Positions 24,611 to 36,692 of a stretch of 64,000 nt of DNA are shown here, piece after piece. Source of the stretch: Talpa occidentalis (Eukaryota; Chordata; Mammalia; Eulipotyphla; Talpidae). Both the position numbers and the translations under genes were made by a program. Each line of letters opens with the position of its first letter. Positions within the stretch are counted from its first letter, which is position 1. The notes below the pieces were generated by a model that was not told where the DNA came from, made no database searches, and saw only the letters and a list, made by a program, of their open reading frames with translations. Where the stretch lies: positions 112,899,194 through 112,963,193 of the forward strand of contig NW_026555331.1 in NCBI RefSeq assembly GCF_014898055.3, read 5' to 3'.

Positions 24611-26784
24611 CTAAGTTCTATTATTTCAGAAGCAGTATCAGAACAGCCTTAAAGTATGTATTGTGACTCATGGAAATATCGTTCTCTTTAATTATTTGGC
24701 TACTCAGTAGTTTTTGTCAATAAAAGCTATGCAGCCATAGGCTAATTCAGTTATAGCAGATTACTGTGTAATTGCATTTAGAAAACGTAAAGTAATTACC
24801 ATATAAAAGGCACTTAACCAGAGGAAAAATGTACATATGAACTCTGTGGTTGACCTGCCATTTTCTTAACTAAAGAGTTAGCCTATATAAGCCTATATGA
24901 AGAGAAACTAGGATTTAGGTGCCTGCGCTGTGGCATTCTTTATATACATTTTAATCTTTGAAATAATATTTATCTTCTTGATCTAGTTTGGAAAATAAAT
25001 ATAGATGTCAGTATTCTTTTCTTCTAGATTTTTCTCATCAAACAATGCACCCAGCTAATTTTCTGTCTTTATTTTTATATTTATATTTAGTCTATAATTT
25101 TTATGTTTAAATGATTGTTAATCTTACCTTTTGTCCTTAATTATTTTTAAAATAACATAGTTTTGAATACTTAAGCCCCAGCACATTCTAGTATTTAAAG
25201 TAAAGCAAGCACTAGCTTAGAATAATTAGAGGAACAAGTCTGTTTAAATTGGTGGAAAACTTCAGTGATAAGAAATAGAACTATGACTGTTAATAACTCT
25301 ACTAACTCTTTAGTAACTCAAACTAACAGCTCTTGAAAGACATAAGAAGTAAGATCTCGATGAACCTCCAGTAATGGCCAAGTAAGGGCTATTTCTATTA
25401 AGAAACTATGTATGTGGTGGGTGGGGGCACTGTTGGATTGAAAAATAACTTAGTATCATGTTTCTTTAGTTAAATTTTTCTTAGTTGAACTTGTATTATT
25501 AGTAAGGAAAAGTAAATTAGTTTATTCTGTGTGATAATCATTAATTCAGCATTACTGAAACTTGAGCAAATTAGATCTAATATGCAAAGGAATCTTGTCT
25601 TTGTTATAATGAAAATATTCCAAAGTACTATTTTTACAATACCAATGAATAGTGGAAGGAAGTAAGGCTATATTTTAAGTGTAGAATGCACAGAATATAC
25701 ACATATGCACATGAACTAACACATATGTACATATTTGCACATCTACCCGCATATGTACAGTACGAAAATGGTCACAGATTATGTTTTACTGTTAAATCTG
25801 GGTAAACTCTGAACACACTTTCAGTAAAGAACAAAATTATATACTGGCAATTTATAAACTAAGTGATTCTTTGAAAATCATTTAAGACTTATTTCAAGAT
25901 AAATGAAATTAAAAGTTTTCAGAAGTAAACAAAAAAGCAATGGAAACTTAATGAAATAAATATATATTGAAGAAGCTTAGATTACACCTGAGAATTTGAG
26001 ATCTTTGCTGTTGTTTGTTCCAGTATTTTCACTGGTTCTCTTTCTACTAAAAAGTGATTTTTGTTCTTGCTTGGAGTAGCTGGGAGATAAGCCATTGGTT
26101 TACTGATGTTTCACAGGACTGTAGGCAGTGTTTAGAAAACAAGATTGGATGGGAAGGACAAGAGAGGATATGAATAATCATGAGACTGCTAACTATCATC
26201 CTTCTGTCAGTAAGAGAAGATGTGAGTGGTGGCAAGGGACCAGATAGAAGAATGTGGATCAGAAAAATAAGTAGGAAGTAAATTTCACAAGATGATTAGT
26301 GCTAGATTGATTAGCGCTAGAGAGTAGGAGAGGAAGTGTTAAAGATGGGTAAGCAGAGGCATTTTTTGCTGAGAAAGTTTGGAGTCAGGAAAGTAAAAGC
26401 CTTGAGAATACTCAAATTAGGATGTAAAAAATGTCACAAATGAGAAGACTTACTCCCAAAGTGGAGATATTGGAAAAGAAGTTTTGTGCAACCCTGGGCT
26501 GGATTTTTGTCTCTGAGAGTCATCAGTAAATAGATGTAATTGAAACCTTGAGCTTGGGTGAAATTTTGTAGTTGAGAACATAGAGTGGACCTAGAAAAGA
26601 TGAACAAGGAGAGTATAGTGACTGAGAAAAGTGGCTGGAAAATCTAAGGGAGTATAATATCAGATCATATTAACAGAGGTTGGATAGATTAAACTGATGT
26701 TGCTGAAGGGTCAACTTCAATGAGGACTGAAAATATTCGTTGGACTAAGTAAACTGAAGTCTGTAGTTAATTAATTAATCTTTT

Positions 26785-27140
26785 CTTAATTTTTTCTTAT
26801 CAAGGTAATATTGGTATACAGTACTGTATATGATTTAGAGGTATAGGTTCATACCTCTTCAGGTGTATGTTACCACTCTATTACTCACCACCGAGGCCTG
26901 TAGTCATTCACTTAGTCCTCTAGGCTCCTTACCCCCTTTACTCTCTACCTACCCCTTCTGGTAGCCGGAGTTTTACAATAAGATTTCTAAAGTTTGATTC
27001 TGGTTTGGTTTTGTCTGACTCTTTCTTTCTCTATATTCTATATATAAATGAAATAATCCAGCATTTGTCTCTTTCCTTCCTTATTTTGCTTAGCATAATT
27101 GCTTCTAGTTCCATTTGTGTTGTCACAAATGGCAAGAGTT
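26785..27140 (-). mobile_element. Old L1 3' fragment
   Basis: TTATCAAGGTAATATTGG, a C-rich stretch CTACCTACCCCTTCTGGTAG, then TTTTGCTTAGCATAATTGC and CTTCTAGTTCCAT. This is the antisense order of the end of ORF2 and the 3' UTR of an L1. Confidence 0.7.
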
Positions 27141-27686
27141 CGAGACAGCCATTTTAAAACAGAAACCAGACTGAAATAGGTAGAAGAGATACAAGGATTT
27201 AGTTTTCTAATGTGTACAGTAACGCAGCAACATTCCTTCATTCATTCACCAGTTATTTGTGGGACCTACTGTATATCAAGTATTGTGTATATCAGTGTCC
27301 CTATGTAGATGCAGAGATACACAAACCTGAAGAATTATGTTATTTTACTTATTTAGAAGTTTTATTTTTTTAGACTCAAAGATATTTTCTTTTATTACAA
27401 AAGTGGCTTACTTGACTAGAGTTTAGTAGGTATGAAATAGGATGTATAAAATGGAAAAATTAAAGAATATTTACTTTTCAGCAAGCACTATAAAATTATT
27501 TTAAGTAGCAATTTAACTCAAAAATTTCATGTATGTTTTGGTTTCAAAAATTTCCTTAGAGCCCACTTTTTACATGCATTATAGTATTTAACCATAATGC
27601 TGCATCAAACATTTACACAGATCCATTGCTTGAGAGTGATCTCAAAAGAATGTTGACCAGAGATGACTGGCAGGTAAGTACTCATC

Positions 27687-27944
27687 AAGAACTCTAAAAA
27701 AAAACCCTAAATAAGGGGCTAGGAAAAAGACTAATTATAATAAAGTGGAAATCAAAATCAACAAGCAACTATAAGCCAGAGACACACTATGGTGGGGTGG
27801 GAGGGAAGGAGAGATTACGGTCAAAATAAGGGGGGTGGTGGGAATTGTATGGGGACTATAAACAAGATGAAAAAGAATACATTGTGTAAAAATGAAAAAT
27901 GATGTAAAAAAATAAAAATATATAAAAAATAAGAACTCTAAAAA
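27687..27944 (+). mobile_element. 5'-truncated L1 3' end, sense orientation, 14-bp TSD
   Basis: About 230 bp matching the reverse complement of the young L1 3' UTR (AATAAGGG, GAAATCAAAATCAAC, CAGAGACAC, a G-rich tract), ending in an A-rich tail. Perfect repeats AAGAACTCTAAAAA lie at 27687-27700 and 27931-27944. Confidence 0.88.
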
Positions 27945-28443
27945 GTTTAAAACATAGAAATAAATGAAAAAAAAGAAAAGATATCTTCTGATGTTAGCAA
28001 GGTATTTGATAGTTTCACATGATCCCCTTATGGCTAATATAAAGAATTGTGGACTAAATGATATTGTTAAGTGGATACGTGACTAATTGTAAATGTGAAA
28101 GGTTTGCTTTGAATGGATGTCATCATGAGGGTCCAGATTTAAAACTAGAAAGGGTCAAAGGCAGGGTAGCAAATCATAGCCTGCCTGTCTGGGAACATCT
28201 AGGCAAGAATGCCACAGTGCACAAGGCAGGTAGGTTGCAGTGACAGTTTTAAACCACCTATAATTTGACTCTGGTGAATTCAGCCTATCTACAAAGTGTG
28301 AGTGCATTTGTGCAGGGACATTTGGAGGAAGAAAGTTGGCAACCATGGATAAATCCACTCTCAAATTTTAAACCTGTCCTTATTTTTGAATTTTATTTTG
28401 ACATAAGAACCAGCTTCCAATTGATACCTTCAGATGTTTCTTT

Positions 28444-28747
28444 AAAATGTGTTATATTGGGCCTCCCCGGTGGCTCAGTGGTTGAGTGCTGGGTTGCGAA
28501 GCTGCCCGCAGCCTCCGCAGCGCCTGTTCCATCCCCGGCCTCCGGTGAGGGTCCCGCATGGCACCCAGATCTCTCCTGCCACCCCCTGCTCGCCTCAGCA
28601 GTGTACTTCCGTCCTTCTGCCTGCTCTGCTCCCTGCTCTGGCTCTGGTGAATTCTCTCACCCTCCCGCACTTCTGACTGTACCCAGTGCTTGTATAAATA
28701 AATAAATAAATCTTCCCAAAAAATAAATAAATAAAATGTGTCATATT
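28444..28747 (+). mobile_element. tRNA-derived SINE, class A, 15-bp TSD
   Basis: Full-length copy with head at 28459 and a TAAATAAATAAATCTT tail. It is flanked by AAAATGTGTTATATT (28444-28458) and the same sequence with one C/T difference (28733-28747). A short internal deletion follows the B box region. Confidence 0.94.
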
Positions 28748-30991
28748 CATGCTTAATATAAATATACTTGGGCACCAAAGTTCTTCTGTGATCTTAATGG
28801 AAATCTGATAACTTTTGTTTTATTTGCATTTTGTTTCATAAAATATTTTGTAGTTTTATCTCAATTTGTTATACAATGGATTGTTGGTTTTTCACCTGCA
28901 CAGCAAGCCATCTGGGGCTAAGTATCATTAATATTAATTATTATCTTTTGCCAGTCAGCCAGACATGGAAGCATCTGCCCCCATTATAAAAGAGGCACAG
29001 AATCAATCTGTCAAGTGAACCAAGTAGCTTTGTAAACAAAATTTTACTGCCGAGTATTGGAAATTTGACTTCTAAATGTTTAAATGTTGGTCCATATTTT
29101 CTAATTTTTAAACATTTACCATACTTGACTTAAAAATCATGTTGTTAGCTGACGTGTCAAAAATATATTTGCATATTTTGTGATTGTTACCCTTACCAAA
29201 CTGAGTTTCCTTGATTAGTGCTATTTTACCATTTACTAACCAGGTATAACTTTTGGGCAAGTTGTTTAACAGCTCTAATCCATACTTGCCTCCTTCATGA
29301 ACTTTAAGGATAATGATTTTGCACTCTCAAAGTGATGAGACTTTGAGACCACCAGGATCGGTGATCTGTGTTCAGTCTTAGCACTGCCCCTCTCCCACAT
29401 AGGAACCAACTGTTTTCATCAATGCAGTATCTCACTATAACTCAGTAGTAATGTTAATTAATGTCAAAATGTTAATGTCAAAAATAATTCAGCAAATTTG
29501 TTAATTGACTAAGATTGGAAATTTGTTTTCTGTACTTAAGCCGGAATTAAAAAAAAGACAATCTCCCCCTATGTAATGATGTTTCATTTGCTTCAGTTGT
29601 CTGAATTTTATATTATCTTGCTCGGGGGAGTTCAGAATTCCTTATGGGCATAGGATCTAATTTATTTTTTTAGTGATTTAGAAACTCCAGCAGGAAGAGT
29701 CATCATTTTACAGATGGTGAGAGAGGCAGGTGGGTGAAGTGGCTGGTTAAACTGAATGCCATAGGTCATAAAATAAATGCAGGGAGAGTTGTAAAAAGGA
29801 AAAAAAAAGTTACTTGTAACTCTGTTCATGCATATTTAAATAATTTTCTTAAGCATCTTTCTTAAGATAAGGTAATTTACACTTTCAAAAGTGAATAGCT
29901 GAGAATGAAATTGAGCGTCCTAAAGGGCTTACTAAATGTGACTTTCTGTTAACTGAAGTAACTAGATAATTGCCTTTAATTTTGGTTCTCCAGCTTCAAT
30001 ATTAGCCTTATTATTGCAGAAATTGTTTTAAAGGAGAAAGAATACTATCAGCAAATTATATGCCTAATAAAGGAAACATGTAGTCTCTCTGAAAAACCTG
30101 TATTTGTTTATGAGAAAAATGTTTATCTTTCTCTCTGCATATAGAATATCTTTATTTTTCTATTGAGCATATCAATTTTGTTTTTTATATGACTCACCCA
30201 TTGAATGTTTTTGGTTTCAAAATGATAGTAATTTTATTATCAAAATATTCTGGATGTGCTTGAGTTATAACTGTTTTGTTATGTTTTGTTTTGTGTGGGG
30301 GTGTTTACATGAGTGAGAATAAAAAGAGTTTCAAAGATTATTCTCCTTGCAGACAGAGTTCCCTTATTATTAATGTCCAGAGCACATGCAACAGAGCTTA
30401 GGAGACTCAGGATAAAATGTTTTAGCTATAGTTCTTGTAATCTAACATCAGGCTATTGGATAAGACTGACAGAAATGACTAGTATTTATGAAGTAACAGA
30501 ACTGAAATAGATAATTCTTTAAAAAAAAAAAAGTTGACATTTTGTTGTCATCGCTATTTGCAAAGCCCGATAATATATGCTATGGGTGAGGGAAAGGAAG
30601 AACGTAGTGGAAGTCAAAATGAAATAATGTCAGCGCAGAAATCTGCATGAGTTATGGAATTGGGTGAATGAGTGGCTAGAGATAAAGGTCTAGAATCATG
30701 TATTCTGTGTTTTAAAGTGGTAGTTCATGAAGAGACACATGATATATATGAAGTAAGACTGCCAGTAGCTTAGGGTTAAAGATTTGGAAATAATAATTTT
30801 TTCCACCAAAGTAGTTTTCTTTTGTCTCTTTTGTTACTATTTTACATTTTCTACAGCTGACCCTTTTATTCTGTCCCTGTTTGGAGTTTTTTAGGCTGTC
30901 AGTTTAACATTTTATGACAAGATGTTTAAAGCAAAATAAAGCGTGTTTGATAGCAAGTTTGTTTTCGTCTTTTTTTTTATTTTCCCCCCAG

Positions 30992-31172
30992 ACACAGATA
31001 ATGTACAAGTGGATAGAGCCAAAAATCTGTCGGGAAGAACTCACAGATGCTATTAGATTGCCCCCTTCTGGAGAGAAGAAGGATTGTCCACCTTGCAACC
31101 CTGGATTTTATAACAATGGATCTTCTTCTTGCCATCCCTGCCCTCCTGGAATGTTTTCAGATGGAACAAAGG
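30992..31172 (+). CDS. ELAPOR2: ELAPOR2 exon H
   Basis: The acceptor has a strong pyrimidine tract (ttttccccccag) and the donor is gtaggc. Length is 181 nt, phase 0 to phase 1. It encodes TQIMYKWIEPKICREEL, then a cysteine module CPPCNPGFYNNGSSSCHPC. The NGS triplet is a glycosylation sequon. Confidence 0.95.
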
Positions 31173-31769
31173 GTAGGCTGTCAGTTGGTCCAAGAACTGA
31201 ACCTTTAGCAAAATAATTTTGTTACTTTGTTATACATTATTTTTATGAAATAATTATTTAAATCACATAATTTTCTGAATTTTTCTGAACAAGAGTTGAG
31301 AAATACGCTAATGGAATTGTGAGATGGCAGTGACTTCTTAATCATCAGGAAAGCTTTTTAATAGCTTTTTGTGTGATACCTTCTTAATGGGATGATTTGC
31401 TGCCTCTGGATAAGATAATTATACCAAATTTGTGACTAAGAACAAGTACTACTTTTCTAGTGTGTGTGTACATTTATGGTTGCAGGTATACAATATTATT
31501 TTTTCTAATCAGCCTTGCAATAATAAATCACACTTTGTGCTATAACAATTGCAAAAATTATTCATTTTGATGGTGTGGCAATTAAAAAGTCCCTAAATAT
31601 ATTGTTTCAAAGTGTGTATTTATGAAAAATTTTGGTATTTACAAAATAATAAAGTGGTTATAGAATTTGTTTTAGTTTTAGTAGACAATTATTACAAAAC
31701 ATTTTAGTTGCATATATTTATCTTACTTGAATGTAGCCATACTATATGCTTAATATCCAGAGTCCTGGG

Positions 31770-32330
31770 AAATTGGCATAAAAGAACTGGGGAGTCAAAC
31801 TGACTTGGGTTTGAATCCACATCCTTCAGACAACCAATATTGTGGTTTATCTAAGTTACTTAATGCTTTTTATCCTCAGTTTTTTTTCATATATAAAATT
31901 ATGGATAGTAATGTCTGGCTTATCATCATAGAGTGTATTATAGAAAATGTCTCCTGGGCCTCCCCGGTGGCGCAGCGGTTGAGCGCTGGGTTGGGAAGCT
32001 GCCCGCGGCCTCTGCAGCGCCGGTTCGATCCCCGGCTGCTCCCCGGCCACCAGAGGAGGGTCCCACATGGCGCGCAGACCTCTCCTGCCGCCCGCTGCTC
32101 CCCTCAGCAGTGTACTTCTGTCATTCTGCCTCCTCTGCTCCCTGCTCTGGCTCTGGTGAATTCTCTCACCCTCCCATGCTTCTGACTGTACCCAGTGCAT
32201 GTATAAACAAACAAAACAAATAAATAAAAATCATAAATAAATAAAAATACATGCCTCTAAAAAAAAAAAAGGAAAAAAAAAAGAAAATGTCTCCTTAGTA
32301 CTCTGGTACCAGGAAGTGTTTGCTCAATGA
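31770..32330 (-). repeat. MIR SINE remnant split by a young SINE
   Basis: Left part: GACTTGGGTTTGAATCCACA, AAGTTACTTAATGCTTTTTA and AAAATTATGGATAGTAATG. Right part after the SINE (32296 on): GGTACCAGGAAGTGTTTGCT and CAATGAACATTT. Both belong to one antisense MIR. Confidence 0.6.
31942..32295 (+). mobile_element. tRNA-derived SINE, class A, 14-bp TSD, intact Pol III boxes
   Basis: Perfect repeats AGAAAATGTCTCCT lie at 31942-31955 and 32282-32295. The A box TGGCGCAGCGG is at 31968-31978 and the B box GGTTCGATCCC at 32022-32032, 44 bp apart, both matching the Pol III internal promoter consensus. The tail is long and complex (AAACAAAC, AAATAAAT and A-runs). It interrupts an older MIR. Confidence 0.95.
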
Positions 32331-32812
32331 ACATTTTCTCTCCCTACCCCTGCTCTCAATGATGTGATAATGGAAAGTGTCTTGGCTAAATTCAGAAATG
32401 GTTGTAAAAGTCCATCCTTTTCAGTGTTGCAGATAGTTAGATGAGCTTAATTTGTAAACCAAACTTTTCCCAGACTTCTCAATTCCCAGCATCACTTCCA
32501 ACATAGGCAATGAGTTTAATTTCAAGTAAAATTAAAATTCATATTCAAATTAAATAGTATAATATTCTATTACATTTAAGAGGCAATAGAAAGGGTAAGA
32601 TGTTCCCTCCGTTGTGGTGAAGGGAAATGCTTTTAATATCACACATAAGAGAACTTGCTTCAGAATTTCTTTTCTTGTGAAGGGATAATTCAGTATTAGT
32701 TGTTATTCCCAGAAGTTAAGAAAAACTATTTAAAAGTATTTTATATTTATCCTTTTTCATGTTAGTCAATTATCAATGTATATGTTATCTCCAGAATTAT
32801 TTTTCTTTTCAC

Positions 32813-33125
32813 AAGTTACTCTTTTTTTTAATTTTTTTAAATTGTGATGTCTTTTTTAAAAAAGATTTATTTATACAAGAACTGGGGTACAGGTCAGAGG
32901 CGCCAGAGGGTGAGGGAATTCACCAGAGACAGAACAGAGAACAAAACAGGCAGACAGACCAATGACACTGCTGAGGAGCGCAGCGGGCGAGGCAGGAGAG
33001 GTCTGCCATGCCATGTGGGTATCTCCCTGGCCGGCGGTGGATCGAACCCACGCTGCAGAGGCTGCGGACAGTTTTATAGTGTAGTGCTCAACCCGCAGTA
33101 CCAACAGGGAGACCCAGAAGTTACT
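32813..33125 (-). mobile_element. tRNA-derived SINE, divergent (class B-like), antisense
   Basis: Head GGGTCTCCC on the minus strand at 33115, B box TTCGATCC present, tail TATAAATAAATC. Direct repeats AAGTTACT at 32813-32820 and 33118-33125 probably mark the insertion. It is more diverged than its neighbours. Confidence 0.85.
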
Positions 33126-33271
33126 AATTCTTAAGGGAATTATTGGTTCAATATCTCTTCTTCCCATTTCCCTCTTTGCTAATTCAAATTTAGTAGTCCT
33201 TGGAAGAGAGGAAGAGAAAGTTGTTCAGATGTATTTTAAGTGTAACTGTTGGTCCCACTTCTCTCCTATAG

Positions 33272-33400
33272 AATGTAGACCATGTCCAGCAGGAACAGAA
33301 CCTGCACTTGGCTTTGAATATAAATGGTGGAATGTTCTTCCTGGCAATATGAAAACTTCCTGTTTCAATGTTGGGAATTCAAAGTGTGATGGAATGAATG
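33272..33400 (+). CDS. ELAPOR2: ELAPOR2 exon I
   Basis: The acceptor is ctcctatag and the donor is gtgagt; length 129 nt, phase 1 to phase 1. It encodes ECRPCPAGTEPALGFEYKWW, the end of a cysteine-rich repeat passing into the next folded segment, and ends SKCDGMNG. Confidence 0.95.
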
Positions 33401-33639
33401 GTGAGTTTGGAATCAGCCTGCTTGATATATTTTTGGCAGCAGAGACTCTTGTACTCAACTCTTCAAAAAGCAAACCAAGGATGAGGAACTTTAGTTTTAT
33501 CATTTGACCACTGCCCTCAATTCCAGCCCTTACATAAAATAGTAAATGTGGTGTCATGGTCTGATCATTTACATATAAGAATATAATTTATTTTTGCGTT
33601 TTTTGGAGTTTTGGGTAGCTGGTGGCTGGACTTTATCAC

Positions 33640-33860
33640 AGTAGTTCCGAGTTCAGGGTGGGAATCACTCATGGGCAGAAGCCTGCTCCGTCATAGGACA
33701 CACTCACACCCATGCTCATGCTCATTCAGACTGGGACAATTTAGACTTGCTAGTTAACCTGAGAGTGTCATCTTTGGGATGTGGGAGGAAACCTGAGTAC
33801 CTGGAAAAATGGGGAGAACTTATAAGCTCCACATAGACAGTGGCCCTGGCAGGGAATTAA
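33640..33860 (+). repeat. Unassigned ancient interspersed repeat
   Basis: Contains TTGGGATGTGGGAGGAAACC and ACTTATAAGCTCCACATAGA, a motif set I recognise as recurrent in vertebrate genomes but cannot assign to a family reliably. Confidence 0.35.
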
Positions 33861-34569
33861 TTTTTTTCTCATCAATGTTATACTGAAATGATGTTGGACA
33901 AAACAGTGCTATTTGCAGACCTGCTGTAGTCTAATATTCACCAATAAAGTAATCATTTTGAAAATTATGGTATACTAATTCGGTGAAAAGTTACACAATC
34001 ATTAGAAATGGCAGTCATATTGGAGAACAGTTTGGTGGTGTTTTGACCATTTTGGATGTTCTCATACTCGAACTCCTTAATTTCACTTGTGATATAAAGA
34101 AAGAAATTATGCATTATTATGTTAATTTAGTGTTATTTATGAGTGAAAGCCTAGGAGAAATGTGTTTTCAATGATGGAATATGATTAAATAAAATAATGT
34201 ATTGTGTATTATAGGATCATTAAAATTGGATGTAGAGGTAATTTTTAATTGGAAATTTTTTTTGCTGTAATGATAATTTAGGAAAATGAGAAGACAATGT
34301 AAATGGAAATATCAGAAAATAAAGTAGAGAATACAGCAAAAACTCTGGTATGTTTAAACAGGTGTGCACTAGGAAAAGTTGGAAAAGGAAAACAACAAAA
34401 TTTGAAGAGATTATCACTTGGTTGTAGGAGGGTTTTAAGTTTGAATTACCATTCCATTTAGTTTAATACATTTTATTTTTAATTCAATATACACAATAAA
34501 TATTCCTCATTGACTCCCATTGCTTTCAAAATCTGAAAAATGGTGCAAAATATTGGTTTAAAATATATG

Positions 34570-35110
34570 TACTTCACCCTAAAATTCTTTTATTGGGATT
34601 CTTTACTGGATAAATGCTGAAATATGGAAAAACTACGTCACAAAAATGTTCACTGCAGTGTCATCTATAGAAGCAAAAAGGCAGAATCAATCCAAATGGT
34701 TCAATTGATGTGTGGTCAGCAAGAGGCAATTACTGTAGGGTAGACAAATCAGTAAATTTTGGAAATAAATGACATCTGTTTACATGATATTTATTCAGTC
34801 AGTCATATGTTGGTACAGTATTTACTAATGAAAAATGCTTAGGAAATAATGTGAATTTCTAAATCTATGATAAAAAATGTTAATAGCAATAAGATCTCAA
34901 TCATATAAAAATTACTATGCATCAAAAGATAGTGGAAGAAACACCCAGAATGTTACCAGCATTTTTTTTCTGGGTGGTGAGATTATAAGGAATTTTAGTT
35001 TTCATCACTGATTTTTTTGGCTTTCAAAGTTTTATAATCAATATAAACTTATAAGAACATAAAATCTTAAAATATAAAATGTATATAGAAACATAGATTT
35101 GCTCTAAGGA
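34570..35110 (+). mobile_element. Probable ancient L1M remnant, sense
   Basis: Motifs such as TTCACTGCAGTGTCATCTAT, a degenerate tail-coding stretch and TCTGGGTGGTGAGATTATAAG are characteristic of old L1M 3' ends. Heavily decayed; boundaries are approximate. Confidence 0.5.
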
Positions 35111-35349
35111 AAAAAACAAAATACAAAATTGCATGCATCTGTGTAAAACTATGCATGAAGACAAAGCCTAGAGAGGAATGTATAAAAATAAAAATATCTG
35201 TTGGTATATTGAGTTGGTCTTTTTAAATTCACATTTTTATCAACACTATTCTATATAGTTTTTATAATTAAGAATGGATTAAAATGATGAGAGCTCAGTA
35301 AGTGGCAGTGTTCCTAGGTTTCTGCTAACATCAGTGATCCTTGCTTTCA

Positions 35350-35670
35350 GATGTCTGCCATAATTATCCTTGAGATGTGCTGTTCCACACAACGGCCATT
35401 AGCCACAATGTGTACTTGAAATGTGGCCAGTCTGAATTGAGATGTGCTGATAATGTAAATTGCACTCTAGCTTATCTAGATTTATTACGAAAAAGTAAAA
35501 TGCCCAATAATTACAGTGATTATATAGTGAAAGGGCATTTTAGGCATATTGGATTAAATAAAAGATATTAAAATTAATTCTACCTTTTTTTTACTTTTTT
35601 TAATGTGACATTGGCACATTCAAACTGACATTTGTGGCTCACATATTTCTACTGGATGGTGATGGTCTGT
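35350..35670 (+). repeat. Probable MER-type DNA transposon remnant
   Basis: Contains GGCCATTAGCCACAATGTG, ACTTGAAATGTGGCCAGT, TTGAGATGTGCTG and TTTTAATGTGACATTGGCAC, ending near ATTTCTACTGGATG. This follows the order of a common short mammalian DNA transposon fossil. The terminal inverted repeats are decayed. Confidence 0.45.
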
Positions 35671-36601
35671 GGCTTAAACCCCCATCTGTCCCAACCCTAT
35701 TTTTCATTCTAGGCAAGTATTGTCCTTCTCTTCTTATTCAATAATTATCCTGGGTGTGTACCTTTCTACTTGCAGCTTTTCTCTCACATTAGCAATCTGG
35801 AATTCCCTGTCTGGAGTTATAAAGCTTTGGGTTCTCTTATTGTTTCTATTCTGTATCTTTTTTTCCTAAGAGTATTATGGATCTTAGTAGTTTCATTGTG
35901 GTGCAATCAGGCACCAAAAATGGGGTTATTTGAAAAGCAGGAATTGATTCTTTCACAGGTGTGGAGACTAGAAACAAAGTCCAAAATCAAAGTAAAGCCA
36001 AGGCAATGTTGCTTCCAAATCTTCTAGGGGAAGATCTTAGTGTGTGTCTGTCTTTCACATTCTGCAGACTCCTCAGTGTGGATGGACCTAATCTTGTCTT
36101 TCTATCCCTGTGCATATCATGATTTTTACCACTCAATGAATGTCAGTGGATTGATTAGATAAGTGAGTGATTGCAGAACTGGAGTCACACTAGAAAACAA
36201 TGCTGAGAAATATAAGAAAGAACTCTAGAACTCAAATATTTATTAAGTAATTTCTTGTATCTATTTCCCTTTTGTAACCTGAAAATGATAATTTTTCTAA
36301 CTACAATAGAATGAATAAAGACCATCTGCTTTACTTAAGAAAATGATCATACTTGATTGAGAAAGCTGTTGTTTCATGTGACAGTATGCATTACTTGATT
36401 CTTCCAGGGGAATCAAATAGAACATCTTTATTGGTATCTAGTTGCAATTGGCAACTATGGTTTAATAAGGGATGCTTTTGGAATATTTCTAACTTTGTAC
36501 ATAAACACAATAGTCCTTCTCTTTAAAAAAACTTATTTAAAAAGATTAATGGAAATTATTAATGAAATATTACTAATAAAATTTACTTTTATCATTTCCA
36601 G

Positions 36602-36692
36602 GTTGGGAGGTGGCTGGAGATCATATCCAGAGTGGGGCTGGAGGTTCTGATAATGATTACCTGATCTTAAACTTGCACATCCCAGGATTTAA
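36602..36692 (+). CDS. ELAPOR2: ELAPOR2 exon J
   Basis: The acceptor is catttccag and the donor is gtaagg; length 91 nt, phase 1 to phase 2. It encodes [20 protein letters not shown] and ends LHIPGFK with the last base from the next exon. The WEVAGDHI block is shared with ELAPOR1. Confidence 0.95.

Larger units (their letters stand above)
24255..30991 (+). other. ELAPOR2 intron between exons G and H (6.7 kb)
   Basis: It holds an antisense MIR, an old antisense L1 3' end, a sense-oriented 5'-truncated L1 with clear TSDs, a young SINE with TSDs, a candidate cryptic exon at 27621-27673 and a possible conserved block near 28860-29050. Confidence 0.75.
31173..33271 (+). other. ELAPOR2 intron between exons H and I
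   Basis: It holds a MIR split by a young SINE and a second, older antisense SINE. The remaining sequence is AT-rich and unassigned. Confidence 0.75.
33401..36601 (+). other. ELAPOR2 intron between exons I and J
   Basis: It holds ancient repeat fragments only: an unassigned interspersed repeat (33640-33860), a probable sense L1M remnant (34570-35110) and a probable MER-type DNA transposon remnant (35350-35670). No young insertion is seen. Confidence 0.65.

Noticed and set aside
28265..28705. Open frame of 146 codons with a proline/cysteine-rich tail
   Set aside because: The second half is a translated class A SINE; near-identical peptides appear at every SINE copy.
31968..32032. tRNA-like A and B boxes suggesting a tRNA gene
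   Set aside because: They belong to the SINE head; no cloverleaf with a matching acceptor stem is present, and the same sequence recurs in all copies.
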